DNA from: Actinomycetota bacterium
GTDB taxonomy: Bacteria; Actinomycetota; Thermoleophilia; Gaiellales; Gaiellaceae
DNA length: 8,392 nucleotides
Direction: 5' to 3'
Assembly (NCBI GenBank): GCA_016870235.1
Contig: VGCB01000088.1
Coordinates: 1 to 8,392 of the forward strand
Shown one piece after another: positions 1 to 8,116 of this stretch (position 1 is the first letter of the stretch; every line of letters begins with the position of its first letter). A program made the position numbers and the translations under genes. Under the pieces are notes generated by a model that saw only the letters and a program-made list of their open reading frames with translations, searched no databases and had not been told where the DNA came from.

Positions 1-2703
1 GAGCGCGGCCAGTTCGCCGTCCGCGGGGGGATCGTCGATGTCTTCCCCTCGACCGGCCGCGAGCCGCTGCGGGTCGAGCTGTTCGGGGACGAGATCGAGC
101 AGATCCGCGCGTTCAGCCCCTTCACGCAGCGGGCGCTCCACACGGTCACGGACGCGTGCGTCTATCCGGCCGTCGAGCGACGGGCCGATCTCCTCGACGT
201 GAGCCTGGGCGACGAGCCGGCGGCCGCGGCCGACGATCTCGTGGCGCCATTCGAGCGCCCGCCCGACGTCGTCTGGCAGCCGGACGACGTCCGCCGCGCC
301 TGCCTCGAGCTCGGTCTCGACCCGCCGGCGATGGCCGACGTCATCGAGCTCGACCCGTTCCCGAGAGGGCAGGCCTTCGCGTTCGAGGCGCTCCGGCCCG
401 CGCTGACCGCGCGCGGGCTCAGCGAGGCCGAGAACGAGCTCTCGGGCTTCCTCCGCGCCGGCCATCGGATCATCGTCGCGTTCGCGCACCGGGGCGAGGC
501 GCTCCGCCAGCAGGCGCTCCTCCGCAAGGTCGAGGCTCGGATGCTCGAGGAGGGGGAGGAGATCGGCGACGAGCCTGCCGTCACGTTCGCCGTGGCGCCG
601 GTTCGGCGCGGCTTCGTCTCCCGCGAGCTCGGTCTCGTCCTGCTGCCCGACGGGCAGGTCTTCCGCAAGAAGCCGCCGCGGGCCGACGGGCGGCTCGGCC
701 GCGCCCTGGCGACGTTCGCGGATCTCCGGGTCGGCGACTTCGTCGTCCACGAGGACCACGGCGTCGGCAAGCTCCTCGGCTTCGAGACGAAGACCGTCGC
801 GGGCGTCACGCGCGACTACCTCTTCCTCGCCTTCCGCGGCGAGGACCGCCTGTACGTCCCGCACGAGCAGCTCGGCAAGCTGTCGAAGTACATCGGCGCC
901 GACGCGAAGGCGCCGACCCTCTCCAAGCTCGGCGGCAAGGCGTGGCAGAACCTGAAGGCCCGGGCGCGGGAGTCGGTCAGGGAGCTGGCCGGCGACCTCC
1001 TGCAGCTCTATGCGCAGAGGCAGCGGGCCGAGGGCATCGAGTTCGATCTCGGCAACGACTGGCTCGAGCAGCTCGAGTCGTCGTTCCCGTACCGGGAGAC
1101 GGACGACCAGCAGCGGGCGATCGACGCGGTCAAGGAGGATCTCGAGTCGCCGCGGCCGATGGATCGCCTCGTGTGCGGCGACGTCGGCTTCGGCAAGACG
1201 GAGGTCGCGGTCCGGGCGGCGTTCGCGGTCGCGGTCAACGGTCGCCAGGTGCTCGTCCTCTGCCCGACGACGATCCTCGCCGAGCAGCACTGGAACACCT
1301 TCCGCGAGCGGTTCCGCGACTTCCCCGTCCGGGTCGAGATGGTCTCGCGGTTCCGCCGCCCCGCCGAGACGAAGCAGGTGCTCGCCGACTTCGCGGCGGG
1401 GAAGGTCGACGTCCTCGTCGGGACGCACCGGATCCTCTCGCGCGACGTGATCCCCAAGAGCCTCGGCCTCGTCGTCCTCGACGAGGAGCAGCGCTTCGGC
1501 GTCGCCCAGAAGGAGCTGATTCGCGCCCTGCGGCTCGAGGTCGACGTGCTCGCGCTCTCCGCCACGCCGATCCCGCGGACGCTCCACATGTCACTCGCGG
1601 GGCTCCGCGACATCTCCGTGATCGAGACGCCACCCGAGCGCCGCCGCCCGATCAGGACGACGGTGTCCGAGTACGACGAGGAGGCGATCAAGACCGCGCT
1701 CGAGCGCGAGCACGCCCGGGAGGGCCAGTCGTTCTACCTCCATAACCGGGTCGAGACGATCGAGGAGGCGGCCGAGAAGCTGCGCCAGCTCTGCCCCGGC
1801 CTGCGCATCATCGTCGCCCACGGCCAGATGGCGGAGCGGGAGCTCGAGGACAAGATGCACACGTTCCTCGCCGGCGACGCGGACGTGCTCGTCTCGACCA
1901 CGATCATCGAGTCGGGGATCGACATCCCGCAGGCGAACACGCTCGTCGTCGAGCGCGCGGACATGCTGGGCCTCGCGCAGCTCTACCAGATCCGCGGCCG
2001 GGTCGGGCGCTCGGACGTGACGGCCCACGCGTACCTCCTCTATCCGGACGCGTCGGAGCTGACGCCGGAGGCGCGGGCCCGCCTCGCCACGCTCGCGGAT
2101 CACACCGAGCTCGGCGCCGGCTTCCAGATCGCGATGCGCGACCTCGAGATCCGCGGCGCCGGCGACCTGCTCGGCGCCGAGCAGTCGGGCCATGTCGCCG
2201 CGCTCGGGTTCGAGCTGTACGTCGAGATGCTGAACGAGGCGGTCGCGGAGCTGTCCGGCCAGGCGCGAATCGTGGCGCGGCCCGTCCGCGTCGACGCGCG
2301 CGTCGACGCGTTCATCCCCGCCTCGTACGTCTCCTCGGAGGCGCTCAAGATCGACCTCCACCGCCGGATCGCGCTCGCCGAGGAGGAGGACGAGCTGCGC
2401 GAGCTCCGGGCCGCGACGGAGGACAGGTACGGGCCGATCCCCGAGCCGGTCGAAAACCTCTTCGGGATCCAGGAGGCGAAGCTCCGGCTCGCGGCGCTCG
2501 GCGCCGATTACCTGGTGCTGCGCGGCGGCCGCGCCACGATCGGCCCGGTCGCCTTCGGCTCCGACGAGCTGCGGTCGCTGCGGGCGGTCGTCGACACGGC
2601 CGTGTACACCTCGACAAAGAGGGAAGTGTCGGTTCGGGCGGAACACCTCGGCGGTGCAATCGACCTCGTCAGTGCTATCGTTCTCGCCCGTTCTGCAGCC
2701 TAG
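1..2703 (+). CDS. mfd: Transcription-repair coupling factor Mfd (5' partial)
   Basis: Mfd is the ATP-dependent DNA translocase that removes RNA polymerase stalled at DNA lesions and recruits UvrA for nucleotide excision repair. The frame is open from base 1, so the start is outside the window; 900 codons remain and roughly the first 150 residues are missing (compared with E. coli Mfd from memory). Numbering from the first codon here: the window opens in the UvrB-homology region (GQFAVRGGIVDVFP, residues 3-16); the CarD-like RNA polymerase interaction domain is about 240-305 (VGDFVVHEDHGVGK); Walker A GDVGFGKT is 393-400; the DEEQ box is 494-497, followed by SATPIPRT; motif V (TTIIESGID) is 633-641; motif VI (QIRGRVGRS) is 663-671; the TRCF C-terminal domain fills the rest and ends in ARSAA. 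All helicase motifs look intact. The segment between the UvrB-like part and the RNAP-interaction domain seems short. The stop TAG lies in the edge of a repeat element. Confidence 0.97.
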   Translation, partial: ERGQFAVRGGIVDVFPSTGREPLRVELFGDEIEQIRAFSPFTQRALHTVTDACVYPAVERRADLLDVSLGDEPAAAADDLVAPFERPPDVVWQPDDVRRACLELGLDPPAMADVIELDPFPRGQAFAFEALRPALTARGLSEAENELSGFLRAGHRIIVAFAHRGEALRQQALLRKVEARMLEEGEEIGDEPAVTFAVAPVRRGFVSRELGLVLLPDGQVFRKKPPRADGRLGRALATFADLRVGDFVVHEDHGVGKLLGFETKTVAGVTRDYLFLAFRGEDRLYVPHEQLGKLSKYIGADAKAPTLSKLGGKAWQNLKARARESVRELAGDLLQLYAQRQRAEGIEFDLGNDWLEQLESSFPYRETDDQQRAIDAVKEDLESPRPMDRLVCGDVGFGKTEVAVRAAFAVAVNGRQVLVLCPTTILAEQHWNTFRERFRDFPVRVEMVSRFRRPAETKQVLADFAAGKVDVLVGTHRILSRDVIPKSLGLVVLDEEQRFGVAQKELIRALRLEVDVLALSATPIPRTLHMSLAGLRDISVIETPPERRRPIRTTVSEYDEEAIKTALEREHAREGQSFYLHNRVETIEEAAEKLRQLCPGLRIIVAHGQMAERELEDKMHTFLAGDADVLVSTTIIESGIDIPQANTLVVERADMLGLAQLYQIRGRVGRSDVTAHAYLLYPDASELTPEARARLATLADHTELGAGFQIAMRDLEIRGAGDLLGAEQSGHVAALGFELYVEMLNEAVAELSGQARIVARPVRVDARVDAFIPASYVSSEALKIDLHRRIALAEEEDELRELRAATEDRYGPIPEPVENLFGIQEAKLRLAALGADYLVLRGGRATIGPVAFGSDELRSLRAVVDTAVYTSTKREVSVRAEHLGGAIDLVSAIVLARSAA

Positions 2704-2828
2704 TGCGGCGTTTCACAACGTTCGACGGGTGACTCCGTGCCTATGAAGCCGCACGTTCAGAAGCAAGCATGGTCGTGCGGCGGCTCACAACTACGGTTTC
2801 CGGTCTACGGTTGTGAGACGCCGCACTA
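2701..2828. repeat. 128-base palindromic repeat element (MITE/REP-like)
   Basis: Four copies of one motif alternate in orientation: A, + strand, GTGCGGCGTTTCACAAC (2703-2719); D, - strand, degenerate (about 2744-2754); B, + strand, GTGCGGCGGCTCACAAC (2775-2791); C, - strand, GTGCGGCGTCTCACAAC (2810-2826). A and C differ at one base, B and C at one base. The outer arms extend through a TA at each end (2701-2702 and 2827-2828), giving a 19-base near-perfect terminal inverted repeat with one G-T wobble. By hand count the element is about 59% GC, clearly below its neighbours. There is no room for a transposase. Terminal inverted repeats bounded by TA are the known signature of non-autonomous elements mobilised by IS630/Tc1-mariner transposases, so a MITE is the leading inference. 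A REP-type palindrome, an operator region or a structured terminator are alternatives. Confidence 0.6.
2775..2826 (+). terminator. Strong stem-loop downstream of mfd, possible terminator
   Basis: Arms 2775-2791 and 2810-2826 pair over 17 positions with a single G/A mismatch (2783 against 2818), closing an 18-base loop. As RNA this would be very stable and sits 72 bases after the mfd stop. There is no run of T after the stem (TAGAGCCTCC follows), so it is not a classic intrinsic terminator. It could still act as a non-canonical terminator or a 3'-end stabiliser, or be a by-product of the repeat element that contains it. Confidence 0.3.
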
Positions 2829-2919
2829 GAGCCTCCTCCCGGCGAACCTTCCGGGCACCGCTCGCGAACATCTCGTAACGTCGCCTGAACGCTCTTTCCT
2901 CTACAAAGAAATGGACACC

Positions 2920-3930
2920 ATGAAGATCTCGCGCCTCCTGTTGCTGCCCGCCGCCGCGGCCGCGCTCATCGCGGCCGGCTGCGGTGGAGGTGGCCCTTCC
3001 GTCCCCGCCGACTCCGTCGCCGTCGTCGACGGCGTCTCGATCACGAAGGCGACGCTCGACGACCTGATGGCCCGCGCCAAGATCACCTACAAGCAGCAGG
3101 GCCGCGACTTCCCGAAGGTCGGCACCGCCGAGTACCAGGGCCTGCAGCAGCAGGCGCTCGCCTTCCTCGTCAAGCGCCAGCAGAACGAGCTCGAGGCGAA
3201 GGAGCTCGGCGTCGCCGTGACCGACAAGGACGTCGACAAGAGCATCGCCGAGATCAGGAAGACGCAGTTCAAGGACGACCAGAAGGCGCTCGACAAGCAG
3301 ATCAAGGCCGCCGGCTACACCCTTGCCACGCTCCGCGCGGAGCTACGCGCGAACCTCGTCACCGAGGGGCTGTTCAAGGCCGTGACGAAGGACGTGAAGG
3401 TGGGCGACGCCGCCGTCAAGAAGTACTACGACGAGAACAAGGCGACCTACTCGACGCCGGAGTCGCGCGACGTCCGCCACATCCTCGTGGCGAAGAAGCC
3501 GCTCGCCGAGCGAATCCGCAAGGAGCTCGTCGGCGGCGCCGACTTCGCCGCGCTCGCGAAGAGGTACTCGACCGATCCCGGCTCGAAGAACACGGGCGGC
3601 AAGTACACGGTCGCGAAGGGGCAGATGGTGCCGCCGTTCGAGAAGGCCTCCTTCAGCCTGAAGACGAACGAGATCTCGCAGCCGATCAAGACGGAGTTCG
3701 GCTGGCACATCATCCAGGCGACCAGCGACCTCAAGAAGGCCGTCGTCACGCCCTTCCCCAAGGTGAAGGAGCAGATCCGCACACAGCTCCTCGAGACCGA
3801 TCGCAGCGAGACGATGACCAAGTGGGACGAGGGTCTCACCGACAAGTACACGTCGAAGGTCGCCTACGCCGACGGCTTCGCTCCCCCCGAGCTCGCGACG
3901 GCGCCGGTCGCGACCGCCGACGAAAGCTGA
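2920..3930 (+). CDS. Lipoprotein parvulin-type peptidyl-prolyl isomerase (PrsA/SurA-like foldase)
   Basis: This is a predicted extracytoplasmic foldase that is lipid-anchored to the outer face of the membrane and catalyses cis-trans isomerisation at Xaa-Pro bonds in exported proteins. From the ATG at 2920 it has 336 residues: a signal peptide with a basic start (MKISR), a Leu/Ala-rich core and a lipobox-like AAGC with the acceptor Cys21; a Gly-rich tether; a helical SurA-N-like region at about 30-175; one PpiC rotamase domain at about 181-270 with the family hallmarks RHILV (His187) and GWHII (263 is the His); and a short C-terminal helix with an acidic tail. An ATG nine bases upstream (2911) is also in frame, but it puts an Asp at residue 2 and has AAAGAA directly against it; the same AAAGAA lies 9 bases before 2920, so I prefer 2920. 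The ATG of mazG follows after 33 bases, so the two are probably co-transcribed. The gene symbol is left open because PrsA and SurA cannot be separated by sight. Confidence 0.9.
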   Translation: MKISRLLLLPAAAAALIAAGCGGGGPSVPADSVAVVDGVSITKATLDDLMARAKITYKQQGRDFPKVGTAEYQGLQQQALAFLVKRQQNELEAKELGVAVTDKDVDKSIAEIRKTQFKDDQKALDKQIKAAGYTLATLRAELRANLVTEGLFKAVTKDVKVGDAAVKKYYDENKATYSTPESRDVRHILVAKKPLAERIRKELVGGADFAALAKRYSTDPGSKNTGGKYTVAKGQMVPPFEKASFSLKTNEISQPIKTEFGWHIIQATSDLKKAVVTPFPKVKEQIRTQLLETDRSETMTKWDEGLTDKYTSKVAYADGFAPPELATAPVATADES

Positions 3931-3963
3931 GCGGCGGCGCCGCGCCGGCGGCGAGCGGCCGTT

Positions 3964-4794
3964 ATGGAAGACCGTCCGATCGAGCACGGCCCGCTTGCCG
4001 ACGCGATCGTCGCGCTCGACGCGCTGACCCGCCGGCTGCGGGCCGAGTGTCCGTGGGATCGCGAGCAGACCGCCCGAACGATCGTCCCGCACACGGTCGA
4101 GGAAGCCTACGAGGTCGCCGACGCCGCGCTCGCCGACCGGCCGGACAAGCTGCTCGACGAGCTCGGCGACCTCCTCTTCCAGGTGACCTTCCTCGCCCTG
4201 CTGCTCGAGGAGAAGGGAGCCGGCGACCTCGTCGGCGTCATCCGCGCCGTGCACGACAAGCTCGTCTCGCGGCACCCCCACGTCTTCGGCGAGGCGGAGG
4301 CCCGGACGGCCCAGCGCGTCCGCGAGAACTGGGAGCGGATCAAGGTGGCAAAGGAGGGACGCGAGGGCGTCTTCCACGACGTCCCGTCGACGCTGCCCGC
4401 GCTCCTCCATGCACGGAAGGTGCAGCGGCGCGCGGCGGCCGTCGGGTTCGACTGGCCCGATCTCGACGGTCCGCTCGCGAAGGTCCGGGAGGAGCTCGGC
4501 GAGCTCGAGGCGGAGATCGCGCGCACCGGCCGTCCCTCGCCCGAGACGGAGCCCGATCCGGCGCTCGTCGGCGAGGTCGGCGACCTGCTCTTCACCGTCG
4601 TCAACGTGTCGCGCGCTCTGGGCGTCGACCCCGAGCTGGCGCTCCGCGCCACGAGCGCGCGCTGGACGGGCCGCGTCGACGAGGCGGTCCGCCTGGCAGC
4701 CGCCGCCGGGGAGGAGTGGACGGCGCTCGACCTCGACCGGCAGGACGCCTGGTATCGGGCTGCGAAGGAGGCGCAGGCCGGGGACACGCGCTGA
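3964..4794 (+). CDS. mazG: Nucleoside triphosphate pyrophosphohydrolase MazG
   Basis: MazG hydrolyses (d)NTPs to the monophosphate and pyrophosphate, clearing abnormal nucleotides and, in some species, damping stringent-response effects. The 276 residues show two MazG folds in tandem. The first has the family entry motif CPWD (29-32), EExxE metal-ligand helix EEAYE (46-50, giving E47xxE50) and ELGD (66-69, ExxD). The second has REELGELEAE (175-184) and EVGD (204-207). Both copies keep the acidic ligands, as in full-length two-domain bacterial MazG of about 260-280 residues. The ATG is preceded by only a weak purine stretch (GCGAGCGG, 3951-3958), so translation may depend partly on coupling to the upstream foldase gene 33 bases away. 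The GC-rich bases between them could form a small stem but show no T-run. Confidence 0.95.
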   Translation: MEDRPIEHGPLADAIVALDALTRRLRAECPWDREQTARTIVPHTVEEAYEVADAALADRPDKLLDELGDLLFQVTFLALLLEEKGAGDLVGVIRAVHDKLVSRHPHVFGEAEARTAQRVRENWERIKVAKEGREGVFHDVPSTLPALLHARKVQRRAAAVGFDWPDLDGPLAKVREELGELEAEIARTGRPSPETEPDPALVGEVGDLLFTVVNVSRALGVDPELALRATSARWTGRVDEAVRLAAAAGEEWTALDLDRQDAWYRAAKEAQAGDTR

Positions 4795-6225
<1,431 letters not shown>

Positions 6226-6233
6226 GTCCCGCC

Positions 6234-6250
6234 GCTACGCTGGCCGTAGC
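6234..6250 (+). promoter_or_regulatory. Hairpin abutting the pyk start codon, overlapping a possible -10
   Basis: GCTACG (6234-6239) and CGTAGC (6245-6250) are perfect complements around a five-base loop, and the stem ends one base before the pyk ATG at 6252. Another CGTAG at 6221-6225 includes the eno stop codon and could pair with the same CTACG. TACGCT (6236-6241) inside it also fits a TANNNT -10 box, which would give a leader of only a few bases. Either reading (RNA hairpin or promoter) could explain the bases. Confidence 0.35.
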
Positions 6251-6251
6251 C

Positions 6252-7658
6252 ATGCATCGGCGGCGTACCAAGATCGTGGCGACGCTCGGGCCGGCGACCT
6301 CATCGCCCGAGATGGTCGCGGCGCTGATTGCCGCCGGGATGGACGCGGCCCGCCTCAACATGTCCCACGGCACCGCGGACGACCATCGCGCGCGCGCTCG
6401 GCTGATCCGCGAGGCGGAGCAGACGACGGGCAGGCCGATCGCGATCATCGCCGACCTGCAGGGGCCGAAGCTCCGGGTGGGCGAGATCCCCGCGCCCGTC
6501 CAGCTCGTCCGCGACGCGCACTGCGTGGTCGCCGGCGAGGACGCGGTACGCGACGGCGAGATCCCGGTCGCCCCGGCCGCGATCGGGGCGGTGCTCCAGC
6601 CCGGCCACGAGGTGCTGATCGAGGACGGGCGGATCCGGCTCCGCGTCGAGTCGGTCGAGGCGGGGCGAGCGACCTGCCGCGTCCTCGTCGGCGGCATCGT
6701 GCAGGCCCACAAGGGAGTGAACCTGCCGGGCGTGCCGCTGCCGATCCCCTCGCTGACCACCAAGGACCTCGCCGACCTCGAGGTGGCGCTCGGGCTCGAG
6801 GTCGACTACGTGGCGCTCTCGTTCGTCCGCTCCGCGTCCGACGTCCGCGTGCTTCGGGAGCTGATCGAGCAGCGCGGGAGCGGCGCGCACGTGATCGCGA
6901 AGATCGAGAAGGCCGAGGCGGCTGCGGCCCTCGACGAGATCCTCGCCGAGGCGCACTCGGTCATGGTCGCGCGCGGCGACCTCGGCGTCGAGATTGGCGC
7001 CGCCGACGTTCCGCTTCTGCAGAAGCGCATCATCCAGCGGGCCCTCGAGGTCGGGAAGCCGGTGATCACGGCGACGCAGATGCTCGAGTCGATGGTGCAC
7101 GCGCCCGAGCCGACCCGGGCGGAGGCGTCGGACGTCGCGAACGCGATCCTCGACGGGACCTCGGCCGTGATGCTCTCCGGGGAGACGGCGATCGGCGAGT
7201 ACCCGGTCGAGGCGATCCAGGTGATGGACCGCATCGCCGGGGCGGTCGAGCCGAGCCTCGGCTACCGGCATCAGACGCCGACGGCGCAGGACGACCCGAC
7301 GGTCGGGCAGGCGATGTCGAACGCGGCGTGCGACATCGCGGAGGCGCTCTCCGCCTCCGCCATCCTCGTCCCGACGTTCACGGGTCGCACGGCGTCGGCG
7401 GTCGCGCGCCTGCGCCCCATGCGGCCCGTCGTGGCCCTCACGCACCGGCAGGACTCGCTCAGGCACATGGCGCTCGAGTGGGGCATCGTGCCCGTGCGGA
7501 TCCCGGAGACGAGCGACGTCGACGACCTCTGGCGGCTGTCGATCGCGGCGGCGCGCAAGGCCGGCGTCGTCCAGCCCGGCGACCGCATCGTGATCACGGC
7601 CGGCACCGCGGTCAACATCCCCGGCTCGACGAACGTGATCAAGGTCGACGTCGCGTAA
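6252..7658 (+). CDS. pyk: Pyruvate kinase
   Basis: Pyruvate kinase transfers phosphate from PEP to ADP, giving pyruvate and ATP, the last step of glycolysis. From the ATG at 6252 it has 468 residues, the usual bacterial length. MHRRRTKIVATLGPATSS is the family N-terminus. Active-site residues are present: Arg34, Asn36, Ser38 and His39 (RLNMSHG); LQGPKLRVG leading into the B domain; Lys217 and Glu219 in AKIEKAE; Asp243 in ARGDLGVEI; Thr273 in TATQMLESM. The C-terminal regulatory domain starts near NAACDIAEAL and ends with TNVIKVDVA. A GTG at 6192 is in frame but overlaps the end of eno and adds residues not typical of the family, so I reject it. No Shine-Dalgarno site precedes 6252. The gene follows eno by 26 bases, probably in the same operon. 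Confidence 0.97.
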   Translation: MHRRRTKIVATLGPATSSPEMVAALIAAGMDAARLNMSHGTADDHRARARLIREAEQTTGRPIAIIADLQGPKLRVGEIPAPVQLVRDAHCVVAGEDAVRDGEIPVAPAAIGAVLQPGHEVLIEDGRIRLRVESVEAGRATCRVLVGGIVQAHKGVNLPGVPLPIPSLTTKDLADLEVALGLEVDYVALSFVRSASDVRVLRELIEQRGSGAHVIAKIEKAEAAAALDEILAEAHSVMVARGDLGVEIGAADVPLLQKRIIQRALEVGKPVITATQMLESMVHAPEPTRAEASDVANAILDGTSAVMLSGETAIGEYPVEAIQVMDRIAGAVEPSLGYRHQTPTAQDDPTVGQAMSNAACDIAEALSASAILVPTFTGRTASAVARLRPMRPVVALTHRQDSLRHMALEWGIVPVRIPETSDVDDLWRLSIAAARKAGVVQPGDRIVITAGTAVNIPGSTNVIKVDVA

Positions 7659-7731
7659 GAGGCTCCCGCAAGGCGGCCACGCGCGGACGACCCTTGCAGG
7701 GACGGACGCCAGGGCGGCGAACCGACCGAAT

Positions 7732-8073
7732 ATGGGGAGGCCTGCGCCGAAGAAGCCCACCGCCGCGCGTCCATCCGGGCGAAGGCGGGTCGTGCGCGTG
7801 CTGGTGCCGATCGTGCTCGTCGCAGTCGCCGTGTTCCTGTACGCCCGCCCGCTTTCGAACTACGTCGAGACGCGCTCCGACCTGGCCGAGCGCGAGCGCT
7901 CCGTCGTCTCCCTCCGGAAGGAGAAGGCGAGGCTGACCCAGCAGCTCGCGCGCACGACCGACCTCGGTGCGCTCGCGCGGCAGGCCCGTGGCATCGGCTA
8001 TGTCAGGCCCGGGGAGCAACTCTTCATCGTCAAGGGCATCGACGCCTGGCGCAAGGCCCACGGCGGGCGTTAG
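7732..8073 (+). CDS. Septum formation initiator protein, DivIC/FtsB family
   Basis: This is a small bitopic divisome protein that, in known relatives, forms a complex with FtsL and DivIB/FtsQ and regulates septal wall synthesis. The 113 residues show a basic cytoplasmic N-terminus (about 1-22, rich in Arg, Lys and Pro), one transmembrane helix at about 20-38 (VLVPIVLVAVAVFLY), a charged coiled coil at about 45-76 (SDLAERERSVVSLRKEKARL) and the conserved C-terminal patch ARGIGYVRPGEQLFIVKG (about 85-103). The ATG at 7732 keeps the positive-inside tail; its upstream AGGGCGGCGA ends about 11 bases away, so the ribosome binding site is weak. It lies 73 bases after pyk, a gap with only a tiny CCCT/AGGG dyad. 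DUF501 follows, the usual partner order in Actinobacteria. Confidence 0.88.
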   Translation: MGRPAPKKPTAARPSGRRRVVRVLVPIVLVAVAVFLYARPLSNYVETRSDLAERERSVVSLRKEKARLTQQLARTTDLGALARQARGIGYVRPGEQLFIVKGIDAWRKAHGGR

Positions 8074-8103
8074 AGCGCGCGAGGCCCGCGCCACCACTCC
8101 GTC

Positions 8104-8109
8104 TACCGT
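8104..8109 (+). promoter_or_regulatory. Possible -10 element for a leaderless DUF501 transcript (TACCGT)
   Basis: TACCGT matches TANNNT and ends seven bases before the GTG at 8117, the spacing expected if transcription starts on the start codon. There is no Shine-Dalgarno-like sequence of the normal kind ahead of any candidate GTG, though the G-rich GTGGGTGGTGG makes this hard to judge. The hexamer lies in the loop of a 7-base dyad, CCACCAC (8091-8097) with GTGGTGG (8114-8120). Confidence 0.35.
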
Positions 8110-8116
8110 GTGGGTG

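Noticed and set aside
156..1745. Long + strand frame of 529 codons inside mfd
   Set aside because: The product is an Arg/Pro/Ala/Gly-rich shadow of mfd in another frame; mfd carries all the conserved helicase motifs.
2287..2310. Perfect tandem repeat of the palindromic 12-mer CGCGTCGACGCG in mfd
   Set aside because: It encodes RVDARVDAF in a conserved part of the Mfd C-terminus (family text resembles VRIDLPVDAYIP), and the bases are preferred codons for Val, Asp, Ala and Arg, so coding constraint explains it.
2876..2907. TAACGT (2876-2881) and TACAAA (2902-2907) as -10 boxes for the foldase gene
   Set aside because: TAACGT fits TANNNT but has no -35 at proper spacing; TACAAA lacks the final T and is oddly placed. 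A promoter is likely somewhere in this gap but I cannot place it.
3931..3963. GC-only palindromic bases between the foldase gene and mazG as a terminator
   Set aside because: Such GC-rich self-complementarity is expected here by composition, there is no T-run, and the genes are close enough to be one operon.
7659..7731. CCCTTGCAGGG dyad as a pyk terminator
   Set aside because: The stem is only four pairs with no T-run, too weak to call.
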